This document shows positions 11,190 through 22,819 of a DNA stretch of 64,000 nt, piece by piece. The position numbers and the translations under genes were made by a program. The DNA is taken from positions 39,959,787 to 40,023,786 of the forward strand of contig OY987298.1 in assembly GCA_963920635.1 (NCBI GenBank), given 5' to 3'. This DNA is from Pseudeuparius sepicola (Eukaryota; Arthropoda; Insecta; Coleoptera; Anthribidae). Under the pieces are notes generated by a model that did no database searches, was not told where the DNA came from, and saw only the letters and a list, made by a program, of their open reading frames with translations. Numbering within the stretch: position 1 is the first letter of the stretch; each line of letters starts with the position of its first letter.

Positions 11190-12370
11190 GCTATAATTCA
11201 TAAAGTTTGTACCAAATAGGGAAAAATGTTATTATTGTTTTTTTGAAAAGCTGATTTCGGGCTGTATTGGTCCATGTTTTGGGTAGAGTATTGCGCATAA
11301 AGATAGTCGTGACATCACAGTCCATACCTGTCGAATATGACATTTAGAATTCAAAATTGTCAAAATCGGGTTTGCTTCGGAAATATCGGAAAAAGTTATT
11401 AAGAAAATATGTTCATATTTTACTACTGTATACCAGGATATTCCTCTTTTATTACTTTATATTCCTGTAAGTTAAAATTGAAACCATAAAATGAATAGGT
11501 ACACATATCTGCCCTTATCATTTTTTTTTCACTAAATTCCAAAATACGGATGATTTTTATGTAAAAATATTACAATACTGGTCCAGGTAATGGGCCTTTG
11601 CACCAACATTGCGTTGTTAACCAAGACGAGAACCATTTTTAAAAGTCTTATGTTTCTCCTTCATTTTGGGTTGAAATTTATTTGTATTATTGTTAGGATT
11701 TAGTAATAGAGTAATCGGTAAATAAATGTCTTAGGTCATTTTTGGGAAATAAATTTCAGATACCTATTTGAAAAGAATTAATGAAGAAAATCGAACATTT
11801 ATTGATATCTTCCTGAAAATTGGCTCTTAAACACTTTTTTCGATACTTCCAAGGCAAACCTGATTAGTCCACGGCCACACAATAAGGCGGACGGCGGACC
11901 GGAGAGCAGGGCGGAAAGCGGAGAGTAGTGTGGATAGTGTCCACACAGTCAGGGGATTGTGACAGCTTTGAAAAAGGCGTATTGCGCAGTAAAGTGGAAA
12001 CATTGAAAAGTCGAACTTCCTAGAAGCACTGTTGCCCAGGTTCCCCCATATAAGAATACAACGCTCTCTTTTCGAGATTAAATACGCGCCAATACGCTGG
12101 GAAATACCAAAGTGGAAACTGAATTAAACGCTCCGCTACCAGCGAGCAAACATGGCTACATTGCCTACCCTCCGCTCCCCTCTCCGTGGTAAGTGTGGAC
12201 ACTCCGCTCTCTATTGTTTTGAAAGCTCCGCTACCATCTCCGCCCTGCTCTCCGGTCCGCCGTCCGCCTTGTGTGGGCGTGCACTTAGTGTTCTCAAAAC
12301 ATGCACCAACATAGCCGGAATTCAGATTTTCAAAAATTTAATAATTTTTTTTCCTATTTGGTAGGTACAA
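11190..12370. repeat. Fold-back family copy interrupted by a MITE
   Basis: The segments 11190-11440, 11750-11869 and 12285-12365 match, with drift, the fold-back at 22820-23285. Shared words include TTCATAAAGTTTG, GGAAATATCGGAAAAAG, ATTGCGCATAAAGA and CATGCACCAACA. The 412-bp MITE at 11870-12281 sits inside the right arm, so this older copy was broken by a later insertion. Confidence 0.6.
11870..12281. mobile_element. 412-bp GC-rich TIR MITE
   Basis: The left end reads CACGGCCACACAATAAGGCG and the complement of the right end reads CACGCCCACACAAGGCGG. Both continue into GGACGGCGGACCGGAGAGCA, giving about 45 bp of terminal inverted repeat. Short frames on both strands are by-products of the GC-rich arms. 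The flanks share only TTAGT, so the target duplication is unclear and the superfamily (hAT or Harbinger) cannot be decided. Confidence 0.75.
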
Positions 12371-12654
12371 TTAGATAGTTTTATACAGTGTAATACAGTC
12401 ATGAAATTTAACCCCAGGTGGAACAAAATATCTTAATATGAATCCGAAATTTACAAAATCTAGAGCCAACCGAAAAAAATTAAAAAAAAATTCTGATTAT
12501 ATTTGAAGTGTATTTTAATGTTTTCACAGAAATCTCAAAATTGAATAGGTACACCAGTATAGAAGTTAATTTAATACTTGTTTTCGCATTTTTTAAAAAC
12601 TTTTATTTTATGTATGCGGTCGAATCTTTCAATTGAATTTTAAATCATCTACCT
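12371..12654. other. AT-rich spacer
   Basis: No supported feature. Confidence 0.5.
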
Positions 12655-13035
12655 CACCGAATGAGCTGAAATTTTACACACTTTTGGTTTGGTGCTGGTG
12701 ACAATACAATCTCGTCTACTCGATACTGCAATATATTCAAAACGGCCGCCTCTCCAGGATGGCGGATCACTTTTTTCTTTACAACCCCCTTGATATGAAT
12801 ATCAAATGAAAGGTCTTGACGAGTAGGAAACGACAAGGTGAGTGACTTCATACTAAATTTAATGTGGCCGCCCCAAGATGGCGGTCTCGTCAAGATGGCG
12901 TCACTCTCGTGACATAAATAAATATAATAAATAATAAAACAAAATAAAAAATACCTTTTAAAAACATGGTTATATTTCAGCCATATACTAAAACAAATAA
13001 AATAAGTTTAGGTTTTCGTTAAGGTAATTATTGCT
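12655..13035. repeat. Dispersed repeat related to the 44.2-45.2 kb repeat
   Basis: At 12655-12900 the minus strand carries a version of the tandem unit found at 44.56-44.96 kb (words AAGATGGCGG, CATTTGATATTCATATCAAG, GAGCTGAAATTTTACACAC). At 12938-13035 the plus strand carries the companion TTTAGGTTTTCGTTAAG module. In this copy the two modules lie in opposite orientation, unlike the 44-kb copy, so it is rearranged. No coding capacity. Confidence 0.55.
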
Positions 13036-13055
13036 ACAAGATTTTTGAAATCAAG

Positions 13056-14208
13056 AAGACACCCTCCTTAACTTGTTAGTTTTGAGGTTAGAATTTTTTT
13101 TATAAAAGTTTTATATACTAATACAAAGTTTTTTGTGACGCTATTAGACATATACAGTGTGTTCTAGAAAGCCGTGGCACCATAACTTATGTTTTCTTAA
13201 ATGGAAAATGGAACACCTTGTATATTTTTGGATTATCGAATTCTACGCATTTTTCTGATTACAGCGAAGTATATATAATTTTATATGTATTCGCTCCTAC
13301 CGTTCGTTCAGAACTGAGCTTTTTTTTGTGAGGGATTACTCCTTGGGTCATAGGTTGCCATGGAAGACAAATGCCAAATTATAGTACCTAATAATAATTA
13401 TTGACAGTTTGAAAGTATATTCACACTTTGGAAAACAAAATGGGCTATTTTAAGATTTCAGAGAAAAATGAATGAGGGAAATTGAGAAAAATTAGAAATT
13501 TTAAATAGTATACATCGAGCTATACATAGTCGATAAACTCCATCACATTATTGTTTGAAATTTAATTTTTATTGAAAACAACAATTATATTTAGATAAAG
13601 GAGGTACGTATTAAAAATGCTCCACATGGCCTCCATCTTGCTCAATGCATTTTTTGCTATATTTGCTACTTGCTGTGTTCAGTATTATTTAATATGTGGA
13701 TTTCTTCCCGAATTCTACCTTTCAGTGTTTCAAATAAATTTTGTGTTTATTATCAAAGTATGTTACTATTTAAAATTTCTCATTTCTCTCAATTTCCCTT
13801 CTTCATTTTTCTCTGAAATCTTAAAATAACCCATTTTGTTTTCCAAAGCGTGAATATACTTTCAAGCTGTCAATAATTATTACTTTAATTTGGCACTTGC
13901 CTTCCATGGCAACCTATGACCCAAGGAGTAATCCCTCACAAAAAGGCTCAGTTCTGAATGAACGGTTATATATACTTCGTTGGAATCAGAAAAATGAGTA
14001 GAATTCAATAATCCAAAAATATACAAGCTGTTCCATTAAAAAAATTATGTCTGCCACAGCTTTGTAAAACACACTATATAATGTCCAATAGCGTCACAAA
14101 AAACTTTGTATTAGTATCTAAAACTTTGTAAAAAAACTTTTTTCTAAATTCAAAAACTAACAATAAGTTAAGGGGGGGTGTCAATTAATTTATAGTGAGC
14201 CACCCTGT
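13056..14208. mobile_element. 1.15-kb fold-back element
   Basis: Arms are long and well matched. CATAGGTTGCCATGGAAG on the left pairs with CTTCCATGGCAACCTATG on the right. GAGGGATTACTCCTTGGG and AAAACAAAATGGG also have inverted partners. The outer right end closes with CCACCCTGTA, the usual TACAGGGTG terminus; the left terminus has decayed. The central frame at 13617-13829 is in the loop and shows no domain. Confidence 0.75.
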
Positions 14209-15701
14209 ACAAACTAAAGCAAGTACTTGCTTATCAACCGATCACTGTCCGATAAAATTAATTAAAATCTGGATGCCCGACGACCCGACGATGCCTAATG
14301 ATTCGTTTTCGTATAATTTCGTGGATTTCAAAAAACCGATAATATTATAATATATTCCATTGAAAAAAAAAAACATAAATTTGGCTTCTTCCGTTTTTCA
14401 AAAACACACTGAATAAACTAAGATAAGTGCGCTGATATCAAAACAAAATTTCCCACGACTTTCCTATTTACAATTTTTTCTAGGTCGAAAAATAGAAAAC
14501 TATGAGGTGGCCAAGCTCTCGTGAATACCCATGATCTTGTATCTATATGTCTCAAAATTATGTTTCGCCAAAACATAGCAAATTTAGTGTTCATGTCTTG
14601 TTCTTACTGAAAAATCACTGCTATCACTTTACTAGCCGCTGTCGCATTGTTTCGTTCAATCATTGCAAAAGAAAAAAACGTTGACATCTTCCTATGAAAT
14701 GTATAAATTTTATTCCATCGCAAATAAATGTGGCCGTTTGGCTTGACACAATTCAATTTTGCAATGTGCGCCTCGCTGTAATCCTTTACTAATAGGTTTA
14801 CGAAAAATGCAATTCGTCTTGTTGAGCTGCACAAGACGGATAGCCTTTCAGGAATTGAACATATATGGGATCTAGAAAATCCAATCTAAAGCACAATACA
14901 TATGAATAATACTTTTGTAGTGTGATTGTAGATTATTCCATGCCAATATTTAACACTTTCTAGAAAGGAATTACCTTTATGAAACTGATATGTATCCTTT
15001 GCCTGTCACAAATTTATTTATGCTTATTATTAATCCGAAAATGATTGTTCTCTCCTACATCCTACACGTGAGCCTAGTCATGCTTTTCCTCGGAGTTTTT
15101 CGATTAACCTTTCGCGCAATGTGAAAGATAAAACGCGGAATAACACTTACGAGTACACCAGTAGAAAATATAGTCTACGAGCAAACGCATTAAAATTCAT
15201 TACAGTTTCCGAAAGATAAGACGAATCAATTTCCATGTCTCAACATTTCACGGCGATGCTGTTCTTTCACTTTTTTTAATTTACAGGGCGTACCCAAGGT
15301 CTTGATATTTCGACGATAAAATGTAATGCCCTGGGAAAGTCAAGAGGATGACCTTAATTTAATGTACTTTTACCTATTCCGCGGTTTGGTTCGCTCTTTA
15401 TAAGGCAACCTGGAAATAATAAGCAGATCTATAAAAGTCATAAATCTGCAAAAGGTGTGGTGATATCCTTATTATTCGCTTACATAACGTACGCCTAAGC
15501 TCGTAATTTATGTGTAAAAATTTTCCTGTGATTTTTAGAACTGAGGTCGTATTTTCGCATAAAAAATCAAGGTCAATGTTATTAGAAAACGTTCATTAAA
15601 ACTTGAAGAATATTCTTCGCCAACTGCGTACGGGGTAAACTAAATTTATTTTAATTTGACAGTAATATTATAGGCAACTGTTGATTACTTGCATATAAGC
15701 T
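14209..15701. other. Unique non-coding stretch
   Basis: No gene is supported. About 15040-15400 is more GC-balanced and repeat-free, with words such as TTTTCGATTAACC and ACGCGGAATAACACTTACG. It could be conserved non-coding DNA, but there is no way to test that here. The minus-strand frame 14604-14834 has no recognisable domain. Confidence 0.4.
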
Positions 15702-15978
15702 AATATGGCAGAAAAAAATGTATTCTACAATAGTCGACGTTTCGAATCGTTTATCAAGTCATCATCAGGACACAAAACAAACCATTTTTCTATAAAAACT
15801 AAAGAGCTATATAATATTACATTAGACTTACATTTCTCTATATACCTAAGTAATTTAAGTCTTATGAAACAGCTCTCTAGTCTTTATAAAAACGATTTTG
15901 TTTTTTAATATTTTAATGGCCTGATGAAAGAGTCGAATCGTCGACTTCTGTGAGATAAGATGTTTTCTGCCACATTGG
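15702..15978. repeat. Inverted-repeat fragment with Penelope-like terminal words
   Basis: The ends are inverted: ATGGCAGAAAA..GTCGACG on the left and CGTCGAC..TTTTCTGCCAC on the right. The left end, read on the minus strand, contains CCTGATGATGACTTG then GATTCGAAACGTCGAC. CTGATGA followed by GAAAC resembles the hammerhead-type core reported in Penelope-like element termini. The right end keeps CTGATGA but has GAATC in place of GAAAC, so it is degenerate. There is no coding sequence. Penelope-like RT fragments elsewhere in the window (45.3-48.9 kb) make this reading plausible. Confidence 0.45.
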
Positions 15979-17500
15979 CGTGTATCCAACAAAACCCCAA
16001 CTATGTAAAAATTTACAGGCAAAATTAATATTTATCTTGTATGGTGATCAAGTTGAATTTTCAAAAACAATTTTAATTAAAAGAAATTTAGTTGAAATTT
16101 GGTATGGATCTATTGCTTACAGAAACACATATTTGTGTAATTTTGACAACAAAATATGTAAAATTAAAAGATTTTGCAAATTACGGGGTTACAAAAGCAA
16201 CCGGTAACAAACAAAAAAAAATAGCCATTCCTAAATCAAATACTTTTTTGGAGAATCAAAAAATCAAAGATGATCCCTTTAAACATGATTATAGGCATAA
16301 GTAGCAAAAGCTCATCGGAACCATAAGTTAATATTATATTCTTTACCCTCTCTTATTATTTTTTAACTAAAATTACATAAAAATTCAACTAAATAATAAT
16401 ATGTTAAAAACATTCCTTCTTTAAAAACGCCCTGTATTTTGAAGTAGAGGCATCTAAATGGAAAATTTCACAAGAAAGGTCGCATTATTTTAGCAAGAAG
16501 AATCTTATTTATACCCTGAAGGTATATTTTAAATTCTGTGTAAAAGCATTACTGACATATCAATATTTTTGCCGGACCTCCTAGGTGTTTATAGTCGCCC
16601 TCGCTTCTCAAAAAATGTAGTATAGTATGTATGTAACGCTTTCCTTTGGTGACGGCTAGCCGGCGCAGTTTTCGATATTTTAAGTCCAGATTTCGCCTGG
16701 GGCCACACAAAAATAAGTTCCACATCGCTATTGAAGAGCGCCAGAAGGGGAAAAGCCGTTCCGCCGTTTGAGCCATTTTCCGATTTGGTACGCGCCGGGG
16801 AGGGAGTCTAATTTGGCGCGCCGCGCTGAACAAGTAAAAGTAAAGTCCCTATACTAAAATCGAGCAACTCTGTCGTAAACAAGAGCACGTGGGATAAGAT
16901 ATTCGCCAGTGCCGCAGTGAGGCACGACCTGTATTTAATTTTAATTTTACAATTTTGTTTACATAAAAATGTTTTATGGCTTGTTAAATGGCTTAATAAT
17001 TAAAATGGTTCAAAACATCGACAACATTATTTGTGGCAGTGTCTAAATAGCTGAAAACAACAAGATAGAGAACCGCGTACATATACTTTTGCCATCGAGT
17101 ACGCACGCCCCTGTTGCTAGGCTACGATTTTAGTTATAGAAATCGATCGAGGTATCCGCAAGAGAAAATTGGTTAGTTTTGTTTTGTTTGCTATTCCGAG
17201 AATTTCTTTAATTTTCTGGCAGTTTGGGCTTTTACTTAGTGAGTAGGTAGTATTCACGCGGTGAACAGGTAATTGTGCGATTGCTTTTACTCTACCTACC
17301 TAACCTAACTTCATTGTATACAATGCTCTCGACGTCTTATATTTCCTTCTTTTATTCGGGAAAGCTAGGCCAGAAAAGCTTTGGAATCAGTCCATGAAAA
17401 AGAAAAACTTAAGTAGGCTTTTGCACTTGACGATGCAGCCCCTGTGGTGCAGAACATTGTCAAAAGTTAATGCGAAAAGTGCAAACAATTTCAGGTTATT
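15979..17500. other. Non-coding, two GC-richer patches
   Basis: 16550-16860 and 17080-17300 are less AT-rich than the rest and carry no repeat signature. The first has palindromic GC words (GGCGCGCCGCGC) and the second GTTGCTAGGCTAC, reminiscent of an RFX X-box half. No gene can be supported. The 94-codon minus-strand frame at 16549-16833 has no domain or splice context. Confidence 0.4.
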
Positions 17501-17529
17501 TTAGATATGAACAAACTCGTGGGAATAAT

Positions 17530-17605
17530 TTACAGAAGTGGTATAGACGCATACCTAAGAAAATTCATTTATTTCATCGTTGGTTCAAATCCCACACAAT
17601 TATTT
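17530..17605 (+). other. Degenerate tRNA-like segment
   Basis: An A-box-like GTGGTATAGACGCA is followed about 40 bases later by a B-box-like GGTTCAAATCC. Stems do not close into a convincing cloverleaf and a T-rich run follows. It may be the head of a decayed SINE. I do not call it a functional tRNA. Confidence 0.2.
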
Positions 17606-17719
17606 TTCTTTTTTTTTAATTATCAATTAAAATTCAGATTTTATTTTTTTATTTTTATTGTATACAATATTGTATATTGTATAATTTATTATTGTATATG
17701 TTTTTTTTTATATGGGGAG

Positions 17720-18099
17720 TGTAAAAAATTATTAAAAAAACAAGACCCTTATCACGGAATGTTAGTAATGACAAAGTTATATATCTTTGGTAATGACTAT
17801 ACAGGGAGTATCAAAAATGGTCAGTTCTTATTTCCATCTTCCGGTTTGACTGGAAGTGAGTATTACTTTGACAATAATTGTCAAAAATCACTTGGATCTC
17901 TTTGGCACCAAACAAACACAATATTTAACTATACAAAAATAGGTCTAACTCATATTTTTAAAAAATGCCACTTAGACCCTTATGATTCTAACCCCTTCAA
18001 TTATGTTTTTTTTTAAATCTGGACATTTCAAAAATTTTGCGAAAAATTTCTTGAACAGTTTTCGATTTTTACTTTGTCGCAAAAAATCCAAAGGAAAAA
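17720..18099. other. AT-rich stretch with an eroded fold-back terminus
   Basis: TATACAGGGAGTATCAAAAA at about 17798 followed by CTTCCGGTTTGACTGGAAGT resembles the terminal and CTTCCGG-palindrome parts of the fold-backs at 29.4 and 42.2 kb. The 169-codon frame running through 17507-18016 is poly-Phe/Tyr low-complexity sequence fused to this repeat and is not called as a gene. Confidence 0.35.
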
Positions 18100-18800
18100 T
18101 CTGATTATTTTTGTGTAGATCAATCTCAATCAGATATTTTTGAGGGACGCGTAAGAGATGTATGAGTATAGAGTATAAATACTGATTTTTTTGTGTAAAT
18201 CAATGTCAGTCTCAAATATATTCTTGGAGGACACGTAGGGGATGTAGGAGTAGGTATAGAAAAAACATGTAGGGGTGCCGTGACAAACGTCATTGGCGTT
18301 CCAAAAAAATTCCAAAGATCTTATTTTTGTGTAAATCAATCTTAATCTCAAAGATATTTTTGGAAGACGCATAGGGGATGTAGTAATAGGTATAGAAAAA
18401 AAACCTGTAGGGGTGAGGCGATAAACAAACTTTTTGTGTAAATCAATCTCAGTTTGACATATACTTATTTTGTGGCGACGCGTAGGAGTATTGAAAAAAT
18501 CTGTGGGGATGCCGTGGTAAACGACAGTGGCGTCACAAAAAAATGTAAAGAAATTCTGGTTTTTTTTTGCAAATTAATCTGAACCTCAAAAATATTTGTG
18601 TGGAAACTCGTAGGGATGTAGGAGTATCGAAAAAACCTGTATGGGTGCCGTAACAAACGATAGCTCAAGGAAGAAAATTCTGCAATTGTTGTGCAATTCT
18701 ATCTCAAAGATTTGTGGGAGACAGGTAGGGGAGTATAAAAAAACTTGTTGGGGTGCTGTGACAAGCGACAGTGGCATCGCAAAAAAAATCCGCGTAGGCG
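18100..18800. repeat. Degenerate minisatellite, about 80-130 bp unit, six copies
   Basis: A phrase built from TGTGTAAATCAATCTCA, then CAAAGATATTTTTGG, GACGCGTAGGGGATGTAGG, AAAAAACCTGTAGGGGTGCC and GTGACAAACGACAGTGGCG recurs from about 18112 to 18790. Starts are near 18112, 18193, 18325, 18434, 18565 and 18688. Copies have drifted and vary in length. The frames on both strands here are by-products of the repeat. Confidence 0.75.
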
Positions 18801-19760
18801 TTTATAAGTCTGCCGCGGTTTCAGCGCGGCGACAACTTGGCACCCCTTGGCGCTCCGAGGTCGGTACTTGTTTTTCTTAGGTATACCTAGAGGCCCTGTA
18901 TGACTCAAAAAGTGACAGTTATTCGTTTTAACAGAGGTTGGACAACGATCGGATCTCTCTCTCTGGCGAGGGTCTTATTTTCCCTATGAAATCCATTCTG
19001 TGCAACAGACATATATTTTTTCGCTCTTTCTAGCATTCCCCTATCAGCATGATGTATCAAAATTTGATTTTAAGGTTAAGCTAACGACAGTTAACTGCCA
19101 TAAGCGTAGGTAGATGAGGGCACAGTTTAAAATGTATAAAAATATAGATAAAACCAATAAATAGGTAAATAAGTTAGGTAGTAGTATGTTATTTGCAAAG
19201 CTTCACTAATAATAATTATTGAAGTTTGAATGGACAAGTGAAGAAACATATAATTTGTTCCAAAATATCAGGATAAAAACATTTATCAAATTTTTGTAGG
19301 AAGGTGGTAGGTAATGTAGATAGGTATGTACATAAAATTAAACAAGGCTCTAGCATACCAACTAACCAAACATTCGAATATTTCTTCAATAGGAATCGTA
19401 GCTGCAATAATAATTTTTATTACTTTTATTTAAAAATAAAAAAGGTCTTTTAAATGGTTTTACTATATGGTTTCGTTTCTTCAAACTCTCTTCTTATACC
19501 TACCATCATAATTTTAAGACAATTAATACTAAAATTTGTACATACCAAAAAATTGGAAAGTTTGTTTTGGTAATATGAATCAACCACTAATAATAGGAAT
19601 TAGGCTGAATAAAAAAATGAGTACCTAGGTATTTAATATCGATATATTAGTCTCTCATTCTTTTTTTTTTGTAAAATAAAAGTTAATAACATTTTAATCG
19701 GAGAGAGATCATCTACATTTCAATAAAGAAGACAACAGTATTTTTGTTTTCAAAGATATA

Positions 19761-19925
19761 TTATTGCAAGTAAATAGGAAAAATCAAACTAGTACAAGTT
19801 CTCACAAATTTATACATATTTAATAATGGTTCTTTCTTGCTAAAGTCACGTTCATCAAACGTTGCAGGAGATGATCCTTTCTTCAGCACAACCTGACACT
19901 CAAAATCCATGTCGGAGAAGTGAAC
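19761..19925 (-). pseudogene. THAP-domain gene, terminal exon
   Basis: The exon follows an acceptor CTTTCACAG at 19926 and runs in phase 0 for 54 codons to a TAA at 19761-19763. It opens VHFSDMDFE and continues to GSSPATFD. Joined after KICQ of the upstream exon, this gives the C-x2-H-F..D-F..A-x-x-F end of a THAP zinc-binding domain. After the domain the frame ends in about 25 unrelated residues, so the product would be a THAP domain with almost nothing behind it. KP-type Drosophila P elements are truncated elements that keep the DNA-binding domain and act as repressors; the parallel is inference. Confidence 0.6.
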
Positions 19926-20922
19926 CTGTGAAAGTTAAAGAACTATAAATTTAAGCTAACTAAACATAATAATAAACGCTGCCATCAAATGCTATTTTTT
20001 TTATCAGCAAGAAATTTGTAATGGAATATAAGCTCACACATTTAACCGACTACACAAAAAGGGTTCTTTATATTCCCACCCGTGTTAACTTCTTTTTTTT
20101 CCGATTTTGTTGGTCCTGGTGTAAAATAAAGCTCCTTCAAAACTGCCTCTCTCTAACAGTTATTATAAATTCTAAAATATCTTTAGAAGTAAGATTTTGT
20201 AACTATTTTATTGCTATTTATTCGTGGCGTTTTTTCCTACAGGAGGTTTCGAAAAAATGTATTAGAACAAGTATTTACGAATTACATATTACACTCTCTT
20301 TCCAAATTTCACGAAAGGAAGAATTTTCTAATTGCAAACAACTTTTTTCGTATTTTTTAGTTTTCTCCTTTCGAGAAGCAACGAAAATTAAAAAAAAAAT
20401 AACAAAATAGGTCATAAAATTATGGAGGTGGAAGTTTTGATGAGGAAGATCCTGTATAGTTTTCTGTAAGACGTCTCTTCGTTGTGAGAATTTTGTAGTA
20501 GAAAAATTTCCTTTACGCAGTAACAAAATATTACTTATAAACCAATCCAAAGTTGTCACGCACAACTTATCTAATATATCCATATACATATACTTACATT
20601 TTTATTATTCCATGAAACGAAAAATGCCTATCCCGGTCCAGTAAATGTACCTAACAGGTTTTACCTCCTTGAATAAGGGCAAAAATTTTAATTTTATCCC
20701 TTTAACATTGGGAAATTTTCATAAGAATTCTAATAAGGGGTTTGTATAACCTTATGGACTTGAAAACAAATTGGTACCTACTAATATTTAATAGGTATTA
20801 ATTTAGGTATCTTATGTTATGTTGCTGATGCAGATTAAGAAAATTATTCTGCAGATTAAAATCACAGATCAAACAAAAAATAAAAAGGAACTAGAGATAC
20901 TTATGTAATTAAATTTACTTAC

Positions 20923-21077
20923 CTGGCAAATTTTCGTATCATTTCCAACTCTCATGTTAGGGTATTTCATTTGCACCATCGTGCTCGTGCTTCTGCGCTT
21001 TTTGGAAATGGTGTTAAGAAAAATTCATCTTGCTCAGAATTCTTGCAGTTTCTTATTACACAAGATGTTATTTTTAA
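20923..21077 (-). pseudogene. THAP-domain gene, first domain exon, frameshifted
   Basis: After an acceptor-like TTAACAG (21078-21084) one frame reads SCVIRNCKNSEQDEFF and then PFPKSAEARARWCK before a TGA. This supplies the C-x4-C pair, the F-P and the W of a THAP domain. A second frame, one base displaced, carries on with YPNMRVGNDTKICQ to a consensus donor CAG/GTAAGT at 20922. All zinc-binding residues are thus present but split over two frames, meaning a single-base indel near 20975 or an assembly error. The intron to the next exon is 997 nt. Confidence 0.65.
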
Positions 21078-21274
21078 CTGTTAACATTCCTTTTTGCAAA
21101 AGAAATTGAGCACGCTCAATAATTTGTCGACAGTTTGTTGACAAACTGGCACCCGCCAAGATAAGAATATAATAAAAACAATGTTACTAGATCTGCCAAA
21201 ATCTGTTGTCCAACCTCTGTTAAAACGAATAACTGTCAGTTTTCGTGTCATACAGGGCCTCTAGGTATACCTAG

Positions 21275-22110
21275 TGACCGGCAGAATGGACGCAACAAAT
21301 GGGATTGAATTTTATTTTGCGCCGAAGTAAAAACTGACTGACCTGAAACAAAAATAGGGCCCGAAAAACATGGACGTGGCCATGGTAGTGATTATAGTAT
21401 TGTATTAATTTTTTTTACCAATTGTCTATCATATACGACACGTCTGACAAAAAATAATTCCCGTGGCCACCATTATTTGCCGCCTATTACGAGGATTGGG
21501 AATTAACTGGAGGCGCGTACGAAGACTGTACAAAACAACTGTCCATAGTCTAGTGGTCCATCGAAGCTTACGTAGGTACGTTAGATGGCGGCGGCAAAAG
21601 ACTTCCGGCTGAGGCTGAGAGTTTATCATCAATTAATCTGTCCTTGAGGTTCTGTAATGAATCGTCATGATTGCATTTTGATCTCCACATAGGCATATAA
21701 GCAGCGCTCTGGGGGCATCCAGCGACCAATAGCGAAACTATGACGGGAGAAAATTCAGGCTGTCATTCGTAGAGGGCGGTATGTAACGAGTCAAGGTCTT
21801 TGCATTAGAGTAACATGTAGCAGTGAATATTTCATAGTATGGATCGTTTTTATACCGTGAAACCGTAATAATAAGAATTTCCGTGACTAAAGTTTTATTT
21901 TTATAAAGTGAGTTCAAGGGGACACGTCAGTTAAAGCGAGCTCCAGTTTTCTTTATCAAAGGTGACACGTTAAAGTTTTAATTAAAGCGAAACTCCGAAG
22001 TGGAGTTTGTATTGAATTAATATTTTAGGTGTTCAGTGGCGGGGGTCTCACTATGCTTGTTTAAAGATAATTTTTCCTTGGAAATAACAGATATATAAGG
22101 TATGCATCAT
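21275..22110. other. Non-coding, truncated MITE end at the left
   Basis: The first bases (GTGACCGGCAGAA) match the terminus of the 10.0-kb MITE and then diverge. 21640-21830 is GC-balanced and repeat-free. A small hairpin GCGAAACTCC..GGAGTTTG-like lies near 21990. No gene is supported. Confidence 0.4.
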
Positions 22111-22336
22111 TTCCTTTTTACCACAAAATTTGCATGTTTGATAATACAGTGTGTCTCCGGATATAGGTGAAATGGCTCTTCATGTAAAAGACAAAAAAAA
22201 TTGAGCTTCGAGGGTTCAGTTTTGCTTGATTTAAAACTAAGTTGTGGTACAATTTGGAAATTTTGAAACAACAAATTATTCGCGAAAGTAAAGTGCCTTT
22301 CAAGTTTTTTGATAAAAATTTATTAAGGAAACTTAC

Positions 22337-22640
22337 AGGAAAAATTGCAGGTATGTAGAATATGAAGTTATGTCAAATTTGAAAATAATGGGTTTACTTT
22401 GATTTTTGCGATTTTTGAAGCGTAAACTTGATAAAGTGCTTTTTAAGAAAAAGATAAAATATAAAGTAGGCCAATTGTTTTAAAGTCTGATATAGCAACA
22501 TAAATTATGCAATGCTGAATAACATTTTATTATAATATGTTTTGATATTTTTTCTCAAAAAATCACAAAAATCAAAGTATAAAATTATTTTCAAATTTAA
22601 AGGAGTGGCATAATTTTATATTCTAAATAACTTTTCCTAA
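22337..22640. repeat. Short fold-back repeat
   Basis: TATGTAGAATATGAAGTTAT on the left and the complement of ATAATTTTATATTCTAAATA on the right are inverted partners. Inside them AAATTTGAAAATAAT and CTTTGATTTTTG are also mirrored. The spacer is about 150 bp. No coding capacity. Confidence 0.6.
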
Positions 22641-22819
22641 TGACATTTCTCGATATCCTTTATCTAAAAATAAGTTTTTGGCTCCTGCCAATGGCTACTT
22701 AATTTATGGAATAGCTATAAGATGAGACTCAAATTGCAAAGCAGACTCGAAACTCAAATTTTATGACGCTTATTATAGTTTTATTTTTTACCTACAAATT
22801 AGAATTTTCTATAGGTACT

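Larger units (their letters stand above)
18878..21274. mobile_element. 2.37-kb TIR transposon carrying a THAP gene (P-like)
   Basis: Terminal inverted repeats of about 57 bp begin AGGCCCTGTATGAC at 18891 and, on the other strand, at 21260. They include GACAGTTATTCGTTTTAACA and GAGGTTGGACAAC with few mismatches. Both sides are flanked by TAGGTATACCTAG (18878-18890 and 21262-21274), a 13-bp direct repeat that is itself palindromic. The interior encodes, on the minus strand, two exons of a THAP zinc-finger domain and no transposase catalytic region. P-element transposases start with a THAP domain, so this is best read as a deleted P-like element. The target site is longer than the 8 bp known for P. 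Confidence 0.7.

Noticed and set aside
17507..18016. 169-codon plus-strand open frame
   Set aside because: Mostly Phe/Tyr/Ile low-complexity translation of T-rich DNA that runs into an eroded fold-back terminus; no domain, no promoter, no splice context.
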